Below, piece by piece: positions 54,218 to 63,983 of a stretch of DNA of 64,000 nt. Origin of the DNA: Rhodobacter sp. Har01 (lineage in GTDB: Bacteria; Pseudomonadota; Alphaproteobacteria; Rhodobacterales; Rhodobacteraceae); assembly GCF_020564565.1 (NCBI RefSeq), contig NZ_JAJCTD010000008.1:1-64000 (forward strand). The letters run 5' to 3'. The first letter of the stretch is position 1, and each line of letters opens with the position of its first letter. The notes under the pieces are model-generated. The model was not told the DNA's origin, did not search any database, and worked only from the letters and a program-made list of their open reading frames with translations. Both the position numbers and the translations under genes were made by a program.

Positions 54218-55342
54218 TCAGTTTCCTGTCGTCGCCGTCGCGGCGAACCATTCTGTCGGGTCCACCGGCGCGGCCCCCAATCTCAATTCCAAGTAAAGCG
54301 TTTCCGTGTCGCGTGCGCCAGTGTCCACCGGGTCTGCCGTCGTCGGTTCGGCAGAAACCGTGTCGGTCCCGCCCATCAGCCCCAGCGGTGCGTCGGCCGC
54401 AACCACGTTTCCCACCTCACCGTACAGCGTTCCAAGCCCTGCCAGCACCAACAGATAGCCGTCACCGGGTTCAAGCACGATCACATTTCCGTAGTCGAGC
54501 AGAGGTCCGATGTAGCGGATCGTCGCCGGCCAGGGCGCGGTGACCAGGGCGCGCGGGCGGGTGGCCAGCGCCATGCCGGGGCGGCGCACGCCTGCGGTAT
54601 CGGGTTCGTCCGGGCGGAGAATCAAGGTGCCCATCGCCGGCAGCGGCAGGGCGCCCATGGTGCCGGCGAAAGAGGTGTTGCCGGCCTCGGCGGTGTTCAG
54701 CGCCAGGCCGGCCGCAAGCGATTCCAGCGTATCGGCGGATTCGACCAGCAGCCGCAACTCCTCTGGCGCTTCGGCAAACCGCTTCGGCAGGTCGGTGCGG
54801 TCCGAGATCGCCTTCGATAATGCGGTCCGCGCGTCCTGCGCCGCTGCCAGCCCTTGGGCAAGGGTGCCGGCCGAGGCGGATTGCAGCGCCCGCAGGTCGG
54901 CCAGTTCCTGCAATTCGGCCTTCAGAGCCTCGGCCTCGGCCTGCAGCGCGGGGGTGACCTCGGCCAGCATCATGCCTGATCGTGCGGTGCCCAGCGGACC
55001 TTCGGGGTGCAGCAGCAACAGCGGGCCGGGCGACAGTTCCATCCGCTCCAGCACGCCCAGCAGCTGGGCAATCCGCTCGCGCTTGGTGTCGAAGCGCATC
55101 GCCAGGGTGGTCTGCCGCAACTCGGCCTGCCGCATCGCTTCGCGCATTGCCGCCTGGCCAAGCTCATAGGCGCGGATCGTCTGGGTCAGCGCGGCCACCC
55201 GGTCGCGCGAGGCCTCTGCCGTCTGCAGCGCGGCGATGGCCGCCGTCAGGTCGGCCGAAGCCTTTTCCGCCTGCTCGGCCACCGTCTCGGCAACCGCGGG
55301 CAGGGCCAGCAGGGCCAGCAGCAGGGCGGCACGGCGGATCAT
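54218..55342 (-). CDS. EnvC-like murein hydrolase activator (degenerate M23 domain)
   Basis: 374 residues with signal peptide (MIRRAALLLALLALPAVA). A long coiled coil (about 20-220) precedes a LytM/M23 domain near the C-terminus (GNVIVLEPGDGYLLVLAGLGTLYGEVGNVV). The HxxxD and HxH zinc motifs of active M23 enzymes are not seen, as in activator EnvC. Probable role: activating amidases at division. ATGA overlap with gpmI. Confidence 0.88.
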   Translation of the reverse strand: MIRRAALLLALLALPAVAETVAEQAEKASADLTAAIAALQTAEASRDRVAALTQTIRAYELGQAAMREAMRQAELRQTTLAMRFDTKRERIAQLLGVLERMELSPGPLLLLHPEGPLGTARSGMMLAEVTPALQAEAEALKAELQELADLRALQSASAGTLAQGLAAAQDARTALSKAISDRTDLPKRFAEAPEELRLLVESADTLESLAAGLALNTAEAGNTSFAGTMGALPLPAMGTLILRPDEPDTAGVRRPGMALATRPRALVTAPWPATIRYIGPLLDYGNVIVLEPGDGYLLVLAGLGTLYGEVGNVVAADAPLGLMGGTDTVSAEPTTADPVDTGARDTETLYLELRLGAAPVDPTEWFAATATTGN

Positions 55343-56859
55343 GCGATCAGGCTTTCCCCGGTCATCTCGGGCGGCTTCGGCAGGCCCATCAGCTGCAGCA
55401 GCGTGGGCGCCAGGTCGGCCAGCCGGCCGTTGCGCAAGTGCGCGCCCGGCGGGCCGCCGACCAGAATCACCGGCACCGGGTTCGTCGTATGCGCCGTGTG
55501 CGGCCCCCCCGTCGCCGGATCGACCATCAGGTCGCAGTTGCCATGGTCGGCGCAGACGATCATCGCGCCGCCCGCCCGTTGCAGCGCCGCCACCACCCGG
55601 GTCAGCCCGGCGTCCACCGCCTCGCAGGCCTTGATGGCGGCGGGCAGGCTGCCGGTATGGCCCACCATGTCGGGGTTGGCGTAGTTGACCACGATCAGGT
55701 CATAGCCCTGTTCGATGGCCCGAACGAAGCGGTCCGAGACCTCGGGCGCGCTCATTTCCGGTTGCAGGTCGTAGGTGGCAACCTTGGGCGACTGCGGCAT
55801 GAAACGGTCTTCGCCCTGAAACGGCACCTCGCGCCCGCCGTTCAGGAAGAAGGTGACGTGCGGGTATTTCTCGGTTTCCGCCAGCCGGAACTGGGTCAGG
55901 CCCTGTTTCGCCACCCATTCGCCCAGCGTGTTGACGATGTCCTGCTTGGGAAAGACCGTGGTCATATAGGCGTTGTGGGCGGTGGAATAGTCCACCATCC
56001 CCAAGAGCGCCGAGAACCGCGGCCGCGGGCCGGTGGCAAAGGCGGTGAAACCCGGGTCGCCGATGGCCGCAAGGATTTCGCGCGCGCGGTCGGCGCGGAA
56101 GTTGATGAAGAACAGCCCGTCACCGTCCTGCATGCCGCTATATCCGCCGATCACCGTGGCGGGCAGGAATTCGTCGGTCACATCGCGGGCGTAGCCCTGC
56201 GCGATGGCCTCGGCCGCGCTGGCGGCGGTGGCCACGCCCTGGCCCTGCACGATGGCGCGGAAGGCCTGTTCCACCCGCTCCCACCGATTGTCGCGGTCCA
56301 TCGCCCAGTAGCGGCCGATGACCGTGGCGATGCGGGCCGACGGGCCCATCGCGGATTCAAGCGCCGCCACCTGCTCGGCGGCCGACCGCGGCGGCACGTC
56401 GCGCCCGTCGGTCAGCGCATGCACCAGCACCGGCACACCGGCGGCGGCGATGACCCGGGCCGCCTCGGCGATGTGGCTCTGGTGCGAATGCACCCCGCCC
56501 GGAGAGGCGAGGCCGGCAAGATGCGCCGTGCCCCCCGCGGCCATGACCCTGGCGATGAAGTCCTGCAGCGCCGGTTCGCGGGCAAAGCTGCCCTGCTCGA
56601 TGGCAAGGTCGATCTGGCCAAGGTCCATCGCCACCACCCGGCCGGCGCCGATGTTGGTGTGGCCGACCTCGGAATTGCCCATCTGACCGGTCGGCAGGCC
56701 GACGTCGGGGCCGAAGGTGACCAGCGTGGCATTCGGGCATTCCGCCATCAGCCGGTTGAAAGTGGGCACATTGGCCTGAGCGGGGGCCGAGAATTCGGGG
56801 ATCTGCCCGATCCCCCAGCCGTCAAGGATGCACAGGACAACGGGCTTGGGCGCGGGCAT
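55339..56859 (-). CDS. gpmI: 2,3-bisphosphoglycerate-independent phosphoglycerate mutase
   Basis: 506 residues. Interconverts 3- and 2-phosphoglycerate. VVLCILDGWGIG opens the alkaline-phosphatase-like domain; the nucleophile Ser is in GQMGNSEVGHTNIGAGR. HSHQSHIAE-like HQSHI, FFINFRADRAREI, VVNYANPDMVGHTGS and CADHGNCD carry metal ligands. SD GGAGG 6 nt upstream. First gene of the operon. Confidence 0.97.
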   Translation of the reverse strand: MPAPKPVVLCILDGWGIGQIPEFSAPAQANVPTFNRLMAECPNATLVTFGPDVGLPTGQMGNSEVGHTNIGAGRVVAMDLGQIDLAIEQGSFAREPALQDFIARVMAAGGTAHLAGLASPGGVHSHQSHIAEAARVIAAAGVPVLVHALTDGRDVPPRSAAEQVAALESAMGPSARIATVIGRYWAMDRDNRWERVEQAFRAIVQGQGVATAASAAEAIAQGYARDVTDEFLPATVIGGYSGMQDGDGLFFINFRADRAREILAAIGDPGFTAFATGPRPRFSALLGMVDYSTAHNAYMTTVFPKQDIVNTLGEWVAKQGLTQFRLAETEKYPHVTFFLNGGREVPFQGEDRFMPQSPKVATYDLQPEMSAPEVSDRFVRAIEQGYDLIVVNYANPDMVGHTGSLPAAIKACEAVDAGLTRVVAALQRAGGAMIVCADHGNCDLMVDPATGGPHTAHTTNPVPVILVGGPPGAHLRNGRLADLAPTLLQLMGLPKPPEMTGESLIA

Positions 56860-56918
56860 CGGGAACCTCCGGGTGGTTGCGGCGGTATTACGCGGGCCGG
56901 CCCTGCGGGGCAACCGGC

Positions 56919-57806
56919 CTAGCCGCGGAGCACCTGCTTTTCGCGCAGGCGCTGGCGCCACAGCGTGAAGATCCCCGCCCCTACCACGATGGCCGCGCCG
57001 ATCACCACGTTTGCGCGCAGCGTCTCGTCGAAGACGGTCATCCCGATGATCGAGACAAGCGGCAGTTGCAGATAGGCAAAGGGCTGAATCGCCGAGGCCT
57101 CGGCCACCGCATAGGCCTTGATCATCAGCCAGTGCCCCAGCGCCGCCGTGCAGCACAGCGTGGCCATCCACAGCCAGTCGGCGGGCAGCATCGGCTGCCA
57201 GTGCCACAGGCCGACCGGCGTCATCGTCAGCGCGCCGACGGTGCCGGTCCAGAAGAAGCTGACCGCTGCGGTGTCCTTGCGGGCGACATAGCGGGTCAAC
57301 AGGCCGTAGATCGCGAACATGAAGGCCGCGACAAAGGGCACCAGCGCCCATGGCGTGAACACCCCCGCGCCGGGGTTGAGCAGGATCAGCACCCCCAGGC
57401 AGCCGGCCCCGATGGCCAGCCAGCGCCGCCAGCCCACCTTCTCGCCCAGCACCGGGCCGGACAGGGCGGCAACGATCAGCGGATAGCAGGCAAAGACGGC
57501 ATGGCTTCCGATCAGGCCATGCGAGACGAAAGCCAGCACCATGATGCAGATCTCGACCACCAGGATCACTCCGCGGGCGATCTGCAGGCCGGGGTAGCCG
57601 GTGCGTGCGGCGGCGCGCAGGCCCCCCGGGGCGCGTGCCGCCAGGGCGATGACGAAGGCCGCGAAGAACCAGAAGCGGATCATCACCACCATGTAGACGT
57701 TGGTCGCCTCGGCCAGATGGCGCGAGACGCCGTCCTGTGCGGCGAAGACGGTGGCCGTGGCGATCATCAGCCAGATGCCAAGGCGGGTGTTCTGCGGCGT
57801 GCTCAT
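56919..57806 (-). CDS. EamA/DMT-family transporter (tandem copy 2)
   Basis: 295 residues with ten membrane segments in two EamA halves. IWLMIATATVFAAQDGVSRHLAEATNVYMVVMIRFW opens; the second half contains AYAVAEASAIQPFAYLQLPLVSIIGMTVFDE. Probably an exporter or importer of small metabolites; substrate unknown. Overlaps its paralogue by ATGA and is clearly its duplicate. Confidence 0.9.
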   Translation of the reverse strand: MSTPQNTRLGIWLMIATATVFAAQDGVSRHLAEATNVYMVVMIRFWFFAAFVIALAARAPGGLRAAARTGYPGLQIARGVILVVEICIMVLAFVSHGLIGSHAVFACYPLIVAALSGPVLGEKVGWRRWLAIGAGCLGVLILLNPGAGVFTPWALVPFVAAFMFAIYGLLTRYVARKDTAAVSFFWTGTVGALTMTPVGLWHWQPMLPADWLWMATLCCTAALGHWLMIKAYAVAEASAIQPFAYLQLPLVSIIGMTVFDETLRANVVIGAAIVVGAGIFTLWRQRLREKQVLRG

Positions 57807-58672
57807 GAGCGGGCCCGCTCCAGCGACAGGGCGAACAGGCCGGCGGCGATGACGATGCCGGCGCCGATCGCGATGGGCAGGGTCAGCACCTCGTCGAAGA
57901 CGGTGATGCCGATGCCGGTGACAAAGACGATCTGCAGGTAGGCGAAAGGCTGGACCCGGGCGGCCTCGATCTGCTCGTAGGTCTTCAGGATCAGCCAGTT
58001 CGACAGGATCGCGATGGCGCAATAGGCCGACAGCGCGGGCAGGTCGGCGGCGGCGACGGGTTCAAGGCTGGGCAGGCCGATGGCGGTCATCAGGGCCGCA
58101 CCGGTGACGGCGGGCCAGAAAAACGCGGGGAAGGTCGGCTCGTCGCGGCAGGTCAGGCGGGTGAGGACCGAGAACAGCGCGAAAAGCAGCGCCGAGGTCA
58201 GCGGCAGCAGCGCGGCCCAGGAGACCACCCCGGCGCCGGGCCGCAACAGGACCACCACCCCCACCATCCCCGCCGCCACCGCCAGCCAGCGCGCGGGGCC
58301 GATCCGCTCGCCCAGGAGGGGGCCGGACAGGGCCACGACCAGCAGTGGGCAGACGGCAAAAAGGGCGTGGCTTTCGATCAGGCCGATCAGGGTGTAGCCC
58401 CAGACGATCAGGCAGATCTCGGTCACCAGCAGGACCCCGCGCAGCAGGTGGGCGGGCAGGCGGGCGGTGCGGGTGGCGGCGCGCGGGCCTTCGGGGCGGC
58501 GCAGGGCCAGGACCAGGACGAGCGCCGCGAAGGCCCAGTAGCGGATCATCACCACCATGAGGGTGTTGTATTCCCCGGCCAGACCGCGGGAAAACCCGTC
58601 CTGGGCCGCAAAGGCGGCGACCGTGGCGATCATCAGGAGGATGCCGAGGCGAGGGTTGCGGGAGGCGGTCAT
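57803..58672 (-). CDS. EamA/DMT-family transporter (tandem copy 1)
   Basis: 289 residues, ten membrane segments. ILLMIATVAAFAAQDGFSRGLAGEYNTLMVVMIRYW and QIEAARVQPFAYLQIVFVTGIGITVFDE match the neighbour almost word for word, so the two arose by tandem duplication. They may act as a heterodimer or have diverged. The upstream region has a palindrome (58741-58757) shared with the phn acetyltransferase start. Confidence 0.9.
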   Translation of the reverse strand: MTASRNPRLGILLMIATVAAFAAQDGFSRGLAGEYNTLMVVMIRYWAFAALVLVLALRRPEGPRAATRTARLPAHLLRGVLLVTEICLIVWGYTLIGLIESHALFAVCPLLVVALSGPLLGERIGPARWLAVAAGMVGVVVLLRPGAGVVSWAALLPLTSALLFALFSVLTRLTCRDEPTFPAFFWPAVTGAALMTAIGLPSLEPVAAADLPALSAYCAIAILSNWLILKTYEQIEAARVQPFAYLQIVFVTGIGITVFDEVLTLPIAIGAGIVIAAGLFALSLERARS

Positions 58673-59497
58673 GGCGGGGGTGTGGGTAGCATGGGCCGGG
58701 GCAGTGTTACAGGGGGCAGGCCGCAAAGGACCCGGCAGGGTGTCCCATGATGGGACATGAATCGGACCCAATCCTTTCAATGGCTTGCAACCGCATCTTC
58801 ATGATTTGTTAAGGAATCGCCGGACCAGGGCGCCGTGCGGCCTTGTCTGACCGGCTGGCGATGCTGCCCCGGGTGCCCCGCCGATCCGGGCCGGTCCGGG
58901 CCGATCCGGCCCGCGTCGAAGGGGCCGGGGCTGCCGCCGATGGGGGCAGAGGCCCGACCCGCCCGCTGATGCAGAGTGCCACGTCGGATGGCGCTGTCCG
59001 ACGGAGGAGTGATCGGCCCGTGAGCCTCGCGACCGGCTGGCGATGCTCGCTGCCAGCCTGCCACCGCGCATGACGGCAATGAAGGTGCGCCGCGGGGCGC
59101 ATCACTGGGGCCGCGCCTTGCCGGCACCGGGACAGGAGGTTCGGCCGATGCCGCCAGACCATGTGCGGCCTTGCGTCGAGGCGCCGGAGAATGCCGCGGC
59201 GATCACCGAAGCGGCGGCCTGAGCGACCCTGCGCCATCTCGATCCCAAGGGCATCGCCCAGCTTGACGCCGTCAAATTGCACCGGGTGCGCAACTGTCCC
59301 GGCCTTGAACCGAAATCGCTGCCCGAGCAGACCGGAAGCCCGTTGCGCCAGCCCCACCCGCGCTGTGATCGGCGTTGCCGTGAAGATGGCCCGGACCGTC
59401 TGGCCGCCGTTGCGGCATCGGCGGACCTGTCGGCCCGGCGCAGCGGTCTTGCATCGGCGGCCCGCGCTGCCGTAGCGTATCGGGCCGAGGAGGAGGC
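58673..59497. other. 825 bp without a supported gene; repeats present
   Basis: It holds a palindrome at 58741 and three GC decamers in tandem (ccgatccggg, ccggtccggg, ccgatccggc at 58881-58910). A 17-bp direct repeat gaccggctggcgatgct occurs at 58849-58865 and 59031-59047. Open frames on both strands are Arg/Pro-rich and lack ribosome-binding sites; I cannot support any. Decayed coding DNA is possible. Confidence 0.4.
58741..58757. promoter_or_regulatory. Palindrome TGTCCCATGATGGGACA upstream of the EamA pair
   Basis: Eight-bp arms around a single G, 68 bp before the ATG at 58672. It is the same core as 17815-17833. Probable operator of an unidentified regulator. Confidence 0.5.
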
Positions 59498-60022
59498 ATG
59501 ATGAAGCTTGCCTATGTCAGCATCCCGGGGCGCGGCGAGACCGACCGCTTTCTGGCCGAGGTGGCCGCCGCGTTGGAAACCGCGGGGATGCGGCTGGCCG
59601 GAACGGTGCAGATCAACAGCGGACGTCCGGGCCGGACCAGATGCGACATGGACCTGCGGGTGCTTCCCGACGGGCCGACGATCCGGATCAGCGAGGATCG
59701 CGGCAGTCTGGCCCAGGGCTGCCTGCTGGATTCCGCCGCCCTGGAACAGGCCGGGGTCGAGGTCGAGCGCCGGCTTGCCGGGGCCGAGCTTCTGATCGTG
59801 AACAAGTTCGGCAAGCGCGAGGCCGAAGGGCGTGGACTTGTCGCCGTCATCGCGACGGCGCTTGAGCGCGCCCTGCCGGTGCTGGTGGGCGTGAACCCGG
59901 CGAACCTGCCCGGATTCCTGGCCTTTGCGGGCGACCTGGCCCGGCGGTTGCCCGCAGACCGGCGCCTTGTCCTGGACTGGTGTCATGAAGGGCAGGACGG
60001 CGATCTTTGCCGGATCGGCTGA
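59498..60022 (+). CDS. DUF2478 family protein
   Basis: 174 residues. Opens AYVSIPGRGETDRFLAEVAAALE and has the family core LVNKFGKREAEGRGLV-like sequence (LIVNKFGKREAEGRG), then PVLVGVNPANLPGFLAFAG. DUF2478 proteins often lie near molybdate transport genes and look like small NTPase-fold proteins; function is unknown. No mod genes occur here. The SD is GAGGAGGAGG; the start may be ATG 59498 or 59501. Confidence 0.82.
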   Translation: MMKLAYVSIPGRGETDRFLAEVAAALETAGMRLAGTVQINSGRPGRTRCDMDLRVLPDGPTIRISEDRGSLAQGCLLDSAALEQAGVEVERRLAGAELLIVNKFGKREAEGRGLVAVIATALERALPVLVGVNPANLPGFLAFAGDLARRLPADRRLVLDWCHEGQDGDLCRIG

Positions 60023-60205
60023 CGGCCCTGGCCAGGCCCTTTCGCCGCAGGTCCGCGCAAGCCGGCAGGGAGACCCGATCCGGGCATTCCGTCTCATTGC
60101 GAAGCGGCCGAGTCGGGGGTATCCCTTCTGCTCGAAAGGCCTGCCGTCGGACGGCTGACGGAAGCTGGCGTTCCGTGCCGGTCACATCGGAGAAGGAGGC
60201 AAGAC

Positions 60206-60553
60206 GTGTTCCAGTTCCTTGCTCTGTCCCTGGGCGCATCGCTTGTGCTGCTGCTGGGTGCGGCCGAACTTGAGCGGCGGGCGATCGTGGCCCGCCGGAT
60301 GGGCCCGAACGGCCGCGCCATGCTGGCCGCGCTGGCCATCTCGGCGGTGGCCTCGCTGGGCGTGATCGGCGTCGCCGCCTATTCGACGGGGTGGATCTAC
60401 CTGTTGCACCTGGTGGGCGCGACCGTCGCCTATCATGGGTTCATGGGCGTCTTCCTGGTGCATGGATTGCAGGAAGTCTCGGCCCGCGTCGCCAGCCAGC
60501 CGCTGCAACGAAGCGCCACGCGGCAGACGGTTCAGACCGCGACGAAGGCCTGA
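60206..60553 (+). CDS. Small membrane protein, three predicted helices
   Basis: 115 residues, GTG start with AAGGAGG 6 nt upstream. Hydrophobic segments at about 3-20, 41-62 and 67-88; a polar C-terminal tail. No family recognised. Its 3' end overlaps the convergent carbonic anhydrase gene by 22 bp. Confidence 0.7.
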   Translation: MFQFLALSLGASLVLLLGAAELERRAIVARRMGPNGRAMLAALAISAVASLGVIGVAAYSTGWIYLLHLVGATVAYHGFMGVFLVHGLQEVSARVASQPLQRSATRQTVQTATKA

Positions 60554-61179
60554 CGCTCGGGGTCGTAGCATTCCAGATCGCCCTCGCCGGTATCGGTCCA
60601 AAGGCCGTGCAGGCTCAGCCGGTCGTCCTGCACCGCCTGGGCCAGGAAGGGGAAGGTCATCAGGTTTTCCAGGCTGGTCAGCACCGCCTGCTTTTCAAGC
60701 GCCGGAAGGATTTCGCCTTCGGGCAGGTGGGCCACCTTGTCGAAACCGGGGCGCAGGATGTCCATCCAGCGGCCGACAAAGCTGGTCTTTTGTTCCAGCG
60801 CGGGGGCTTGGCCGGTGCACATGTCGTGGCAGCCGCGGACGCCGCCGCAATTGGAATGGCCCAGGACGACGATATGCGCGACGCCCAGCGAGGTCACGGC
60901 ATATTCCACCGCGGCCGAGGTGCCGTGGTATTCGCCGTCCGGGTTGTAGGGCGGCACCAGGTTGGCGACGTTGCGATGGATGAAGAACTCGCCCTCGTCC
61001 GCGCCGAAGATCGAGGTGACGTGGACGCGGCTGTCGCAGCACGAGATCACCATGGCGCGCGGGTGCTGGCCGCTGGCCGCAAGCCGGCGATACCAGGCGC
61101 GGTTCTGCTGGTAGGCGGTGGCCTTCCAACCGTGGAAACGCTGAACCAGATAGGCGGGCAGCGGGCGGGCATGGTGCAT
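60532..61179 (-). CDS. Beta-class carbonic anhydrase
   Basis: 215 residues. Interconverts CO2 and bicarbonate. Zinc site: Cys47-x-Asp49-x-Arg51 (SCCDSR) and His108-x2-Cys111 (GHSNCGG). FFIHRNVANLVPPY and the C-terminal region are typical. SD AAGGAGG precedes ATG 61179. Single gene. Confidence 0.96.
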   Translation of the reverse strand: MHHARPLPAYLVQRFHGWKATAYQQNRAWYRRLAASGQHPRAMVISCCDSRVHVTSIFGADEGEFFIHRNVANLVPPYNPDGEYHGTSAAVEYAVTSLGVAHIVVLGHSNCGGVRGCHDMCTGQAPALEQKTSFVGRWMDILRPGFDKVAHLPEGEILPALEKQAVLTSLENLMTFPFLAQAVQDDRLSLHGLWTDTGEGDLECYDPERQAFVAV

Positions 61180-61340
61180 GGCGTCCTCCTTTTCCGGCTG
61201 TGAGGTAGGGTGCATTCGCCGAAAATACGAGGGGCAAAATGGCCGCGGTGCCGGAAAACCGCAACGAAGCGGTAAGCACGCGGTGCCAGACTGATCCTTG
61301 GGTGTGAGTGGAACGGGCCTTCGGGCCAAGGGGTGATCGG

Positions 61341-61721
61341 ATGGCCGAAGTCACGGCATTGCGGGTGCGCGAACGGGTGCGCCAGGACGGCGAAGCGATT
61401 GCGGTGATCTACCGTAACCTTGGCACGGCGGCGGCCGAGCAGATGGTGGCGCGGGCGCTGGGCGAACTGGCGCTGGCGATGGCCGGCATTGCGGCGCAGG
61501 TGAAGGGCCACCAGTTGGCCGACCTGGCGCGGCAGCTGAAGAAGTTGCAGCGGATGGCGGAAAACCTGGGGATGGTCAGCCTGGGCGTGGTGGCCTCGGA
61601 TGCGCGCGCCTGTCTTGAGCGCTGCGATTCGACCGCCTTCGCCGCAGTCTGGGCGCGGCTCTTGCGGGTGGCCGAGCGGTCGCTGGCCGCCGACCACGGC
61701 TTTGCCGATCTGTCAGGCTAG
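61341..61721 (+). CDS. Hypothetical helical protein
   Basis: 126 residues, strongly alpha-helical: AEQMVARALGELALAMAGIAAQV, then LADLARQLKKLQRMAENLGM and RLLRVAERSLAAD. The layout resembles a four-helix HPt-type domain, but no phospho-His motif is clear (KGHQLADLARQLKKL has one His). SD aagggg before ATG 61341. Not recognised as a named family. Confidence 0.6.
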   Translation: MAEVTALRVRERVRQDGEAIAVIYRNLGTAAAEQMVARALGELALAMAGIAAQVKGHQLADLARQLKKLQRMAENLGMVSLGVVASDARACLERCDSTAFAAVWARLLRVAERSLAADHGFADLSG

Positions 61722-61785
61722 GGCTTGCGGGCGGGACGCGCTGCGCTAGGGTCGGCCGGGTGATTTCCCAGCCGGACCCAGCGCC

Positions 61786-63171
61786 ATGACCCCTGCCTTT
61801 GCCGACGCCGATGCCAACTCGCTGCCGTTCCATGTTGTCCCCTCGGACGGGCTTGACGGCTTTCTTGCCGGCGCCGGTGCGGCCCATGCCGGCTGGCTGA
61901 AGGCGACCGGGTTCGAGGCCGCGCTGGGCGAGGTGCGGCTGTTGCCCGGGGCCGAAGGGCTTGCCGGCGCGGTGGCCGGGTTCGGCACCGACAAGGCGCG
62001 GGCGCGGATGCGCTTTGGCCTGGCCAAGGCGGTGGCCGGGCTGCCGGGGGGCTGCTGGCATCTGGAGGGCGCGCTGACCGTGGCGCAGGCGACCGAGGCG
62101 GCGCTGGCCTGGCTGCTGTCGGGTTACCGCTTCGAGCGCTATCGCCCGGGCCGCAAGGCGCCCGATCTGCCGCGGCTGAAGGCGCCCGCGGGCGTGGACG
62201 CGGCGCGGGTGCAGGCCATGGCCGAGGGCGAGTTCCTGACCCGCGACCTGATCAACACCCCCGCGCAGGACATGGGGCCGGATGAGCTGGAGGCTGCCGC
62301 GCTGGCGCTGGCCGCCCGGTTCGGCGCCGAGGCGCGGGTGATCCGGGGCGATGACCTGCTGGCGCAGAACTTTCCGATGATCCATGCCGTCGGCCGCGCC
62401 AGCCCGCGCGCGCCCCGGCTGATCGACCTGCGCTGGGGCAGCGCCGGCCCGCGGCTGACGCTGGTCGGCAAGGGGGTGTGCTTTGACACCGGGGGGCTGA
62501 ACATCAAGCCCAGCACGGGCATGGGCCTGATGAAAAAGGACATGGGTGGCGCTGCCACCGTGCTGGGCCTGGCGCAGATGATCATGGCGCTGGACCTGCC
62601 CTTGCGGCTGCGGGTGCTGGTCCCGGCGGTGGAAAACGTCATCGCCGGCAATGCGCAAAAGCCGAAGGACATCCTGACCAGCCGCAAGGGCCTGACGGTC
62701 GAGGTCAACGACACCGATGCCGAGGGCCGGCTGGTGCTGGGCGACGCGCTGGCCTATGCCGGCGACGAGCCGACCGATGTGCTGATCAGCATGGCCACGC
62801 TGACCGGCGCCGCGCGGGTGGCGGTCGGCCCCGACCTTGCCCCCTATTGGGCCGAAGAGGGCGGCCTGGCGCAAGCGCTTGAGGCCGGCGCCGTAGCCGG
62901 GTTCGATCCGGTCTGGCGGATGCCCTTCCACGCCCCCTATGAGCCGGTGATCGAGCCGGGTATCGCCGATCTGGACAACGCTCCCGGCTTCGGCTTCGCC
63001 GGCAGCATCACCGCTGCGCTGTTCTTGCGCCGCTTTGCCGACCACCCGCGCTACCTGCACTTCGACATCTACGGCCACACGCCGACCGACGCCCCCGCCC
63101 GGCCGAAGGGTGGCGTAGGCCAGGGCGCGCGGGCGATCCTGAACGCCCTGCCGCAGATGCTGGGCCTGTGA
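61786..63171 (+). CDS. M17 leucyl aminopeptidase family protein
   Basis: 461 residues. Zinc/manganese exopeptidase. LVGKGVCFDTGGLNIKPSTGMGLMKKDMGGAATVLGLA contains the Lys and Asp ligands, and NDTDAEGRLVLGDAL is the M17 signature (usual NTDAEGRL). The N-terminal third (about 1-150) is the variable domain. TGATG overlap with the NlpC/P60 gene suggests co-expression. Confidence 0.93.
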   Translation: MTPAFADADANSLPFHVVPSDGLDGFLAGAGAAHAGWLKATGFEAALGEVRLLPGAEGLAGAVAGFGTDKARARMRFGLAKAVAGLPGGCWHLEGALTVAQATEAALAWLLSGYRFERYRPGRKAPDLPRLKAPAGVDAARVQAMAEGEFLTRDLINTPAQDMGPDELEAAALALAARFGAEARVIRGDDLLAQNFPMIHAVGRASPRAPRLIDLRWGSAGPRLTLVGKGVCFDTGGLNIKPSTGMGLMKKDMGGAATVLGLAQMIMALDLPLRLRVLVPAVENVIAGNAQKPKDILTSRKGLTVEVNDTDAEGRLVLGDALAYAGDEPTDVLISMATLTGAARVAVGPDLAPYWAEEGGLAQALEAGAVAGFDPVWRMPFHAPYEPVIEPGIADLDNAPGFGFAGSITAALFLRRFADHPRYLHFDIYGHTPTDAPARPKGGVGQGARAILNALPQMLGL

Positions 63172-63983
63172 TGGACCGCCGGCTGACCCCGTTTTCCGGC
63201 CGCAAGGCCCTGCCCGTGCTGCAAGGCCAGGTGCAGGCCGAGTTCACCACGGGCGAACCCGCCCGCATCGCCACGCCTCTGGCGCCCTTGCTCGCCAACC
63301 CCGGCGGCGCCATCGACCGCACGCTGATCTGCGGCGATGCGGTGACGGTGATCGACCGGCGGGATGACCACGCCTTCCTGCAGGCCGCAAAGGACGGCTA
63401 TTGCGGCTGGGTTGCGGAAGCCGACCTCGGCCCTTGGGCAAAGACCACGCACCGCGTCACCACCCCCGCCACCCACGCCTACCCCGAGCCGCGCGTGCAG
63501 GCCCGACCGGCAACGCCGCTGTACCTGAACGCCCGGGTGCTGGTCCTGTCCGACACTGGCAAATGGGCCGAAACGCCGCTGGGCTTCGTCCCCTCCAGCC
63601 ACATCGCCCCGGAACACGAACCCGCCTCCGACCCGGTCGCCGTGGCGGAAACCCTGCTGCACGCGCCCTACCTCTGGGGCGGCAACTCGGTGACCGGGGT
63701 CGATTGCTCGGGCCTGGTGCAACTGGCGTTCCACGCCGCCGGCCGCCCCTGCCCCGCCGACAGCGACCTGCAACGCAGCATCGGCCACGACATCCCCGAA
63801 GGCGCGCCGATGCAGCGCGGCGACCTGATCTTCTGGAAAGGCCACGTCGCCCTGCTGACCGCCCCCGACCGCATCTTCCACGCCACCGGCCACAAGATGC
63901 GCGTCACATACGAACCCCTCGCCGACGCCATCACCCGCATCGCCGCCGAAGGCACGCCGGTCCTCGCCCGCCGCCGCCCATGA
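63171..63983 (+). CDS. NlpC/P60 (C40) peptidase with SH3-like N-terminus
   Basis: 270 residues. Likely cleaves peptidoglycan stem peptides (gamma-D-Glu-DAP type). The N-terminal part carries two SH3b-like segments (about 30-145). The C40 domain has Cys in GGNSVTGVDCSGLVQLAF and His in WKGHVALL, with third His in HATGHKM. No signal peptide is seen, so recycling in the cytoplasm is possible. TGATG with the aminopeptidase. Confidence 0.92.
   Translation: MDRRLTPFSGRKALPVLQGQVQAEFTTGEPARIATPLAPLLANPGGAIDRTLICGDAVTVIDRRDDHAFLQAAKDGYCGWVAEADLGPWAKTTHRVTTPATHAYPEPRVQARPATPLYLNARVLVLSDTGKWAETPLGFVPSSHIAPEHEPASDPVAVAETLLHAPYLWGGNSVTGVDCSGLVQLAFHAAGRPCPADSDLQRSIGHDIPEGAPMQRGDLIFWKGHVALLTAPDRIFHATGHKMRVTYEPLADAITRIAAEGTPVLARRRP

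Noticed and set aside
58809..59357. Minus-strand 182-codon frame in the repeat-bearing gap
   Set aside because: A short stretch looked protein-like but most of it is Arg/Pro/Ser-rich and covers tandem GC repeats; no SD.
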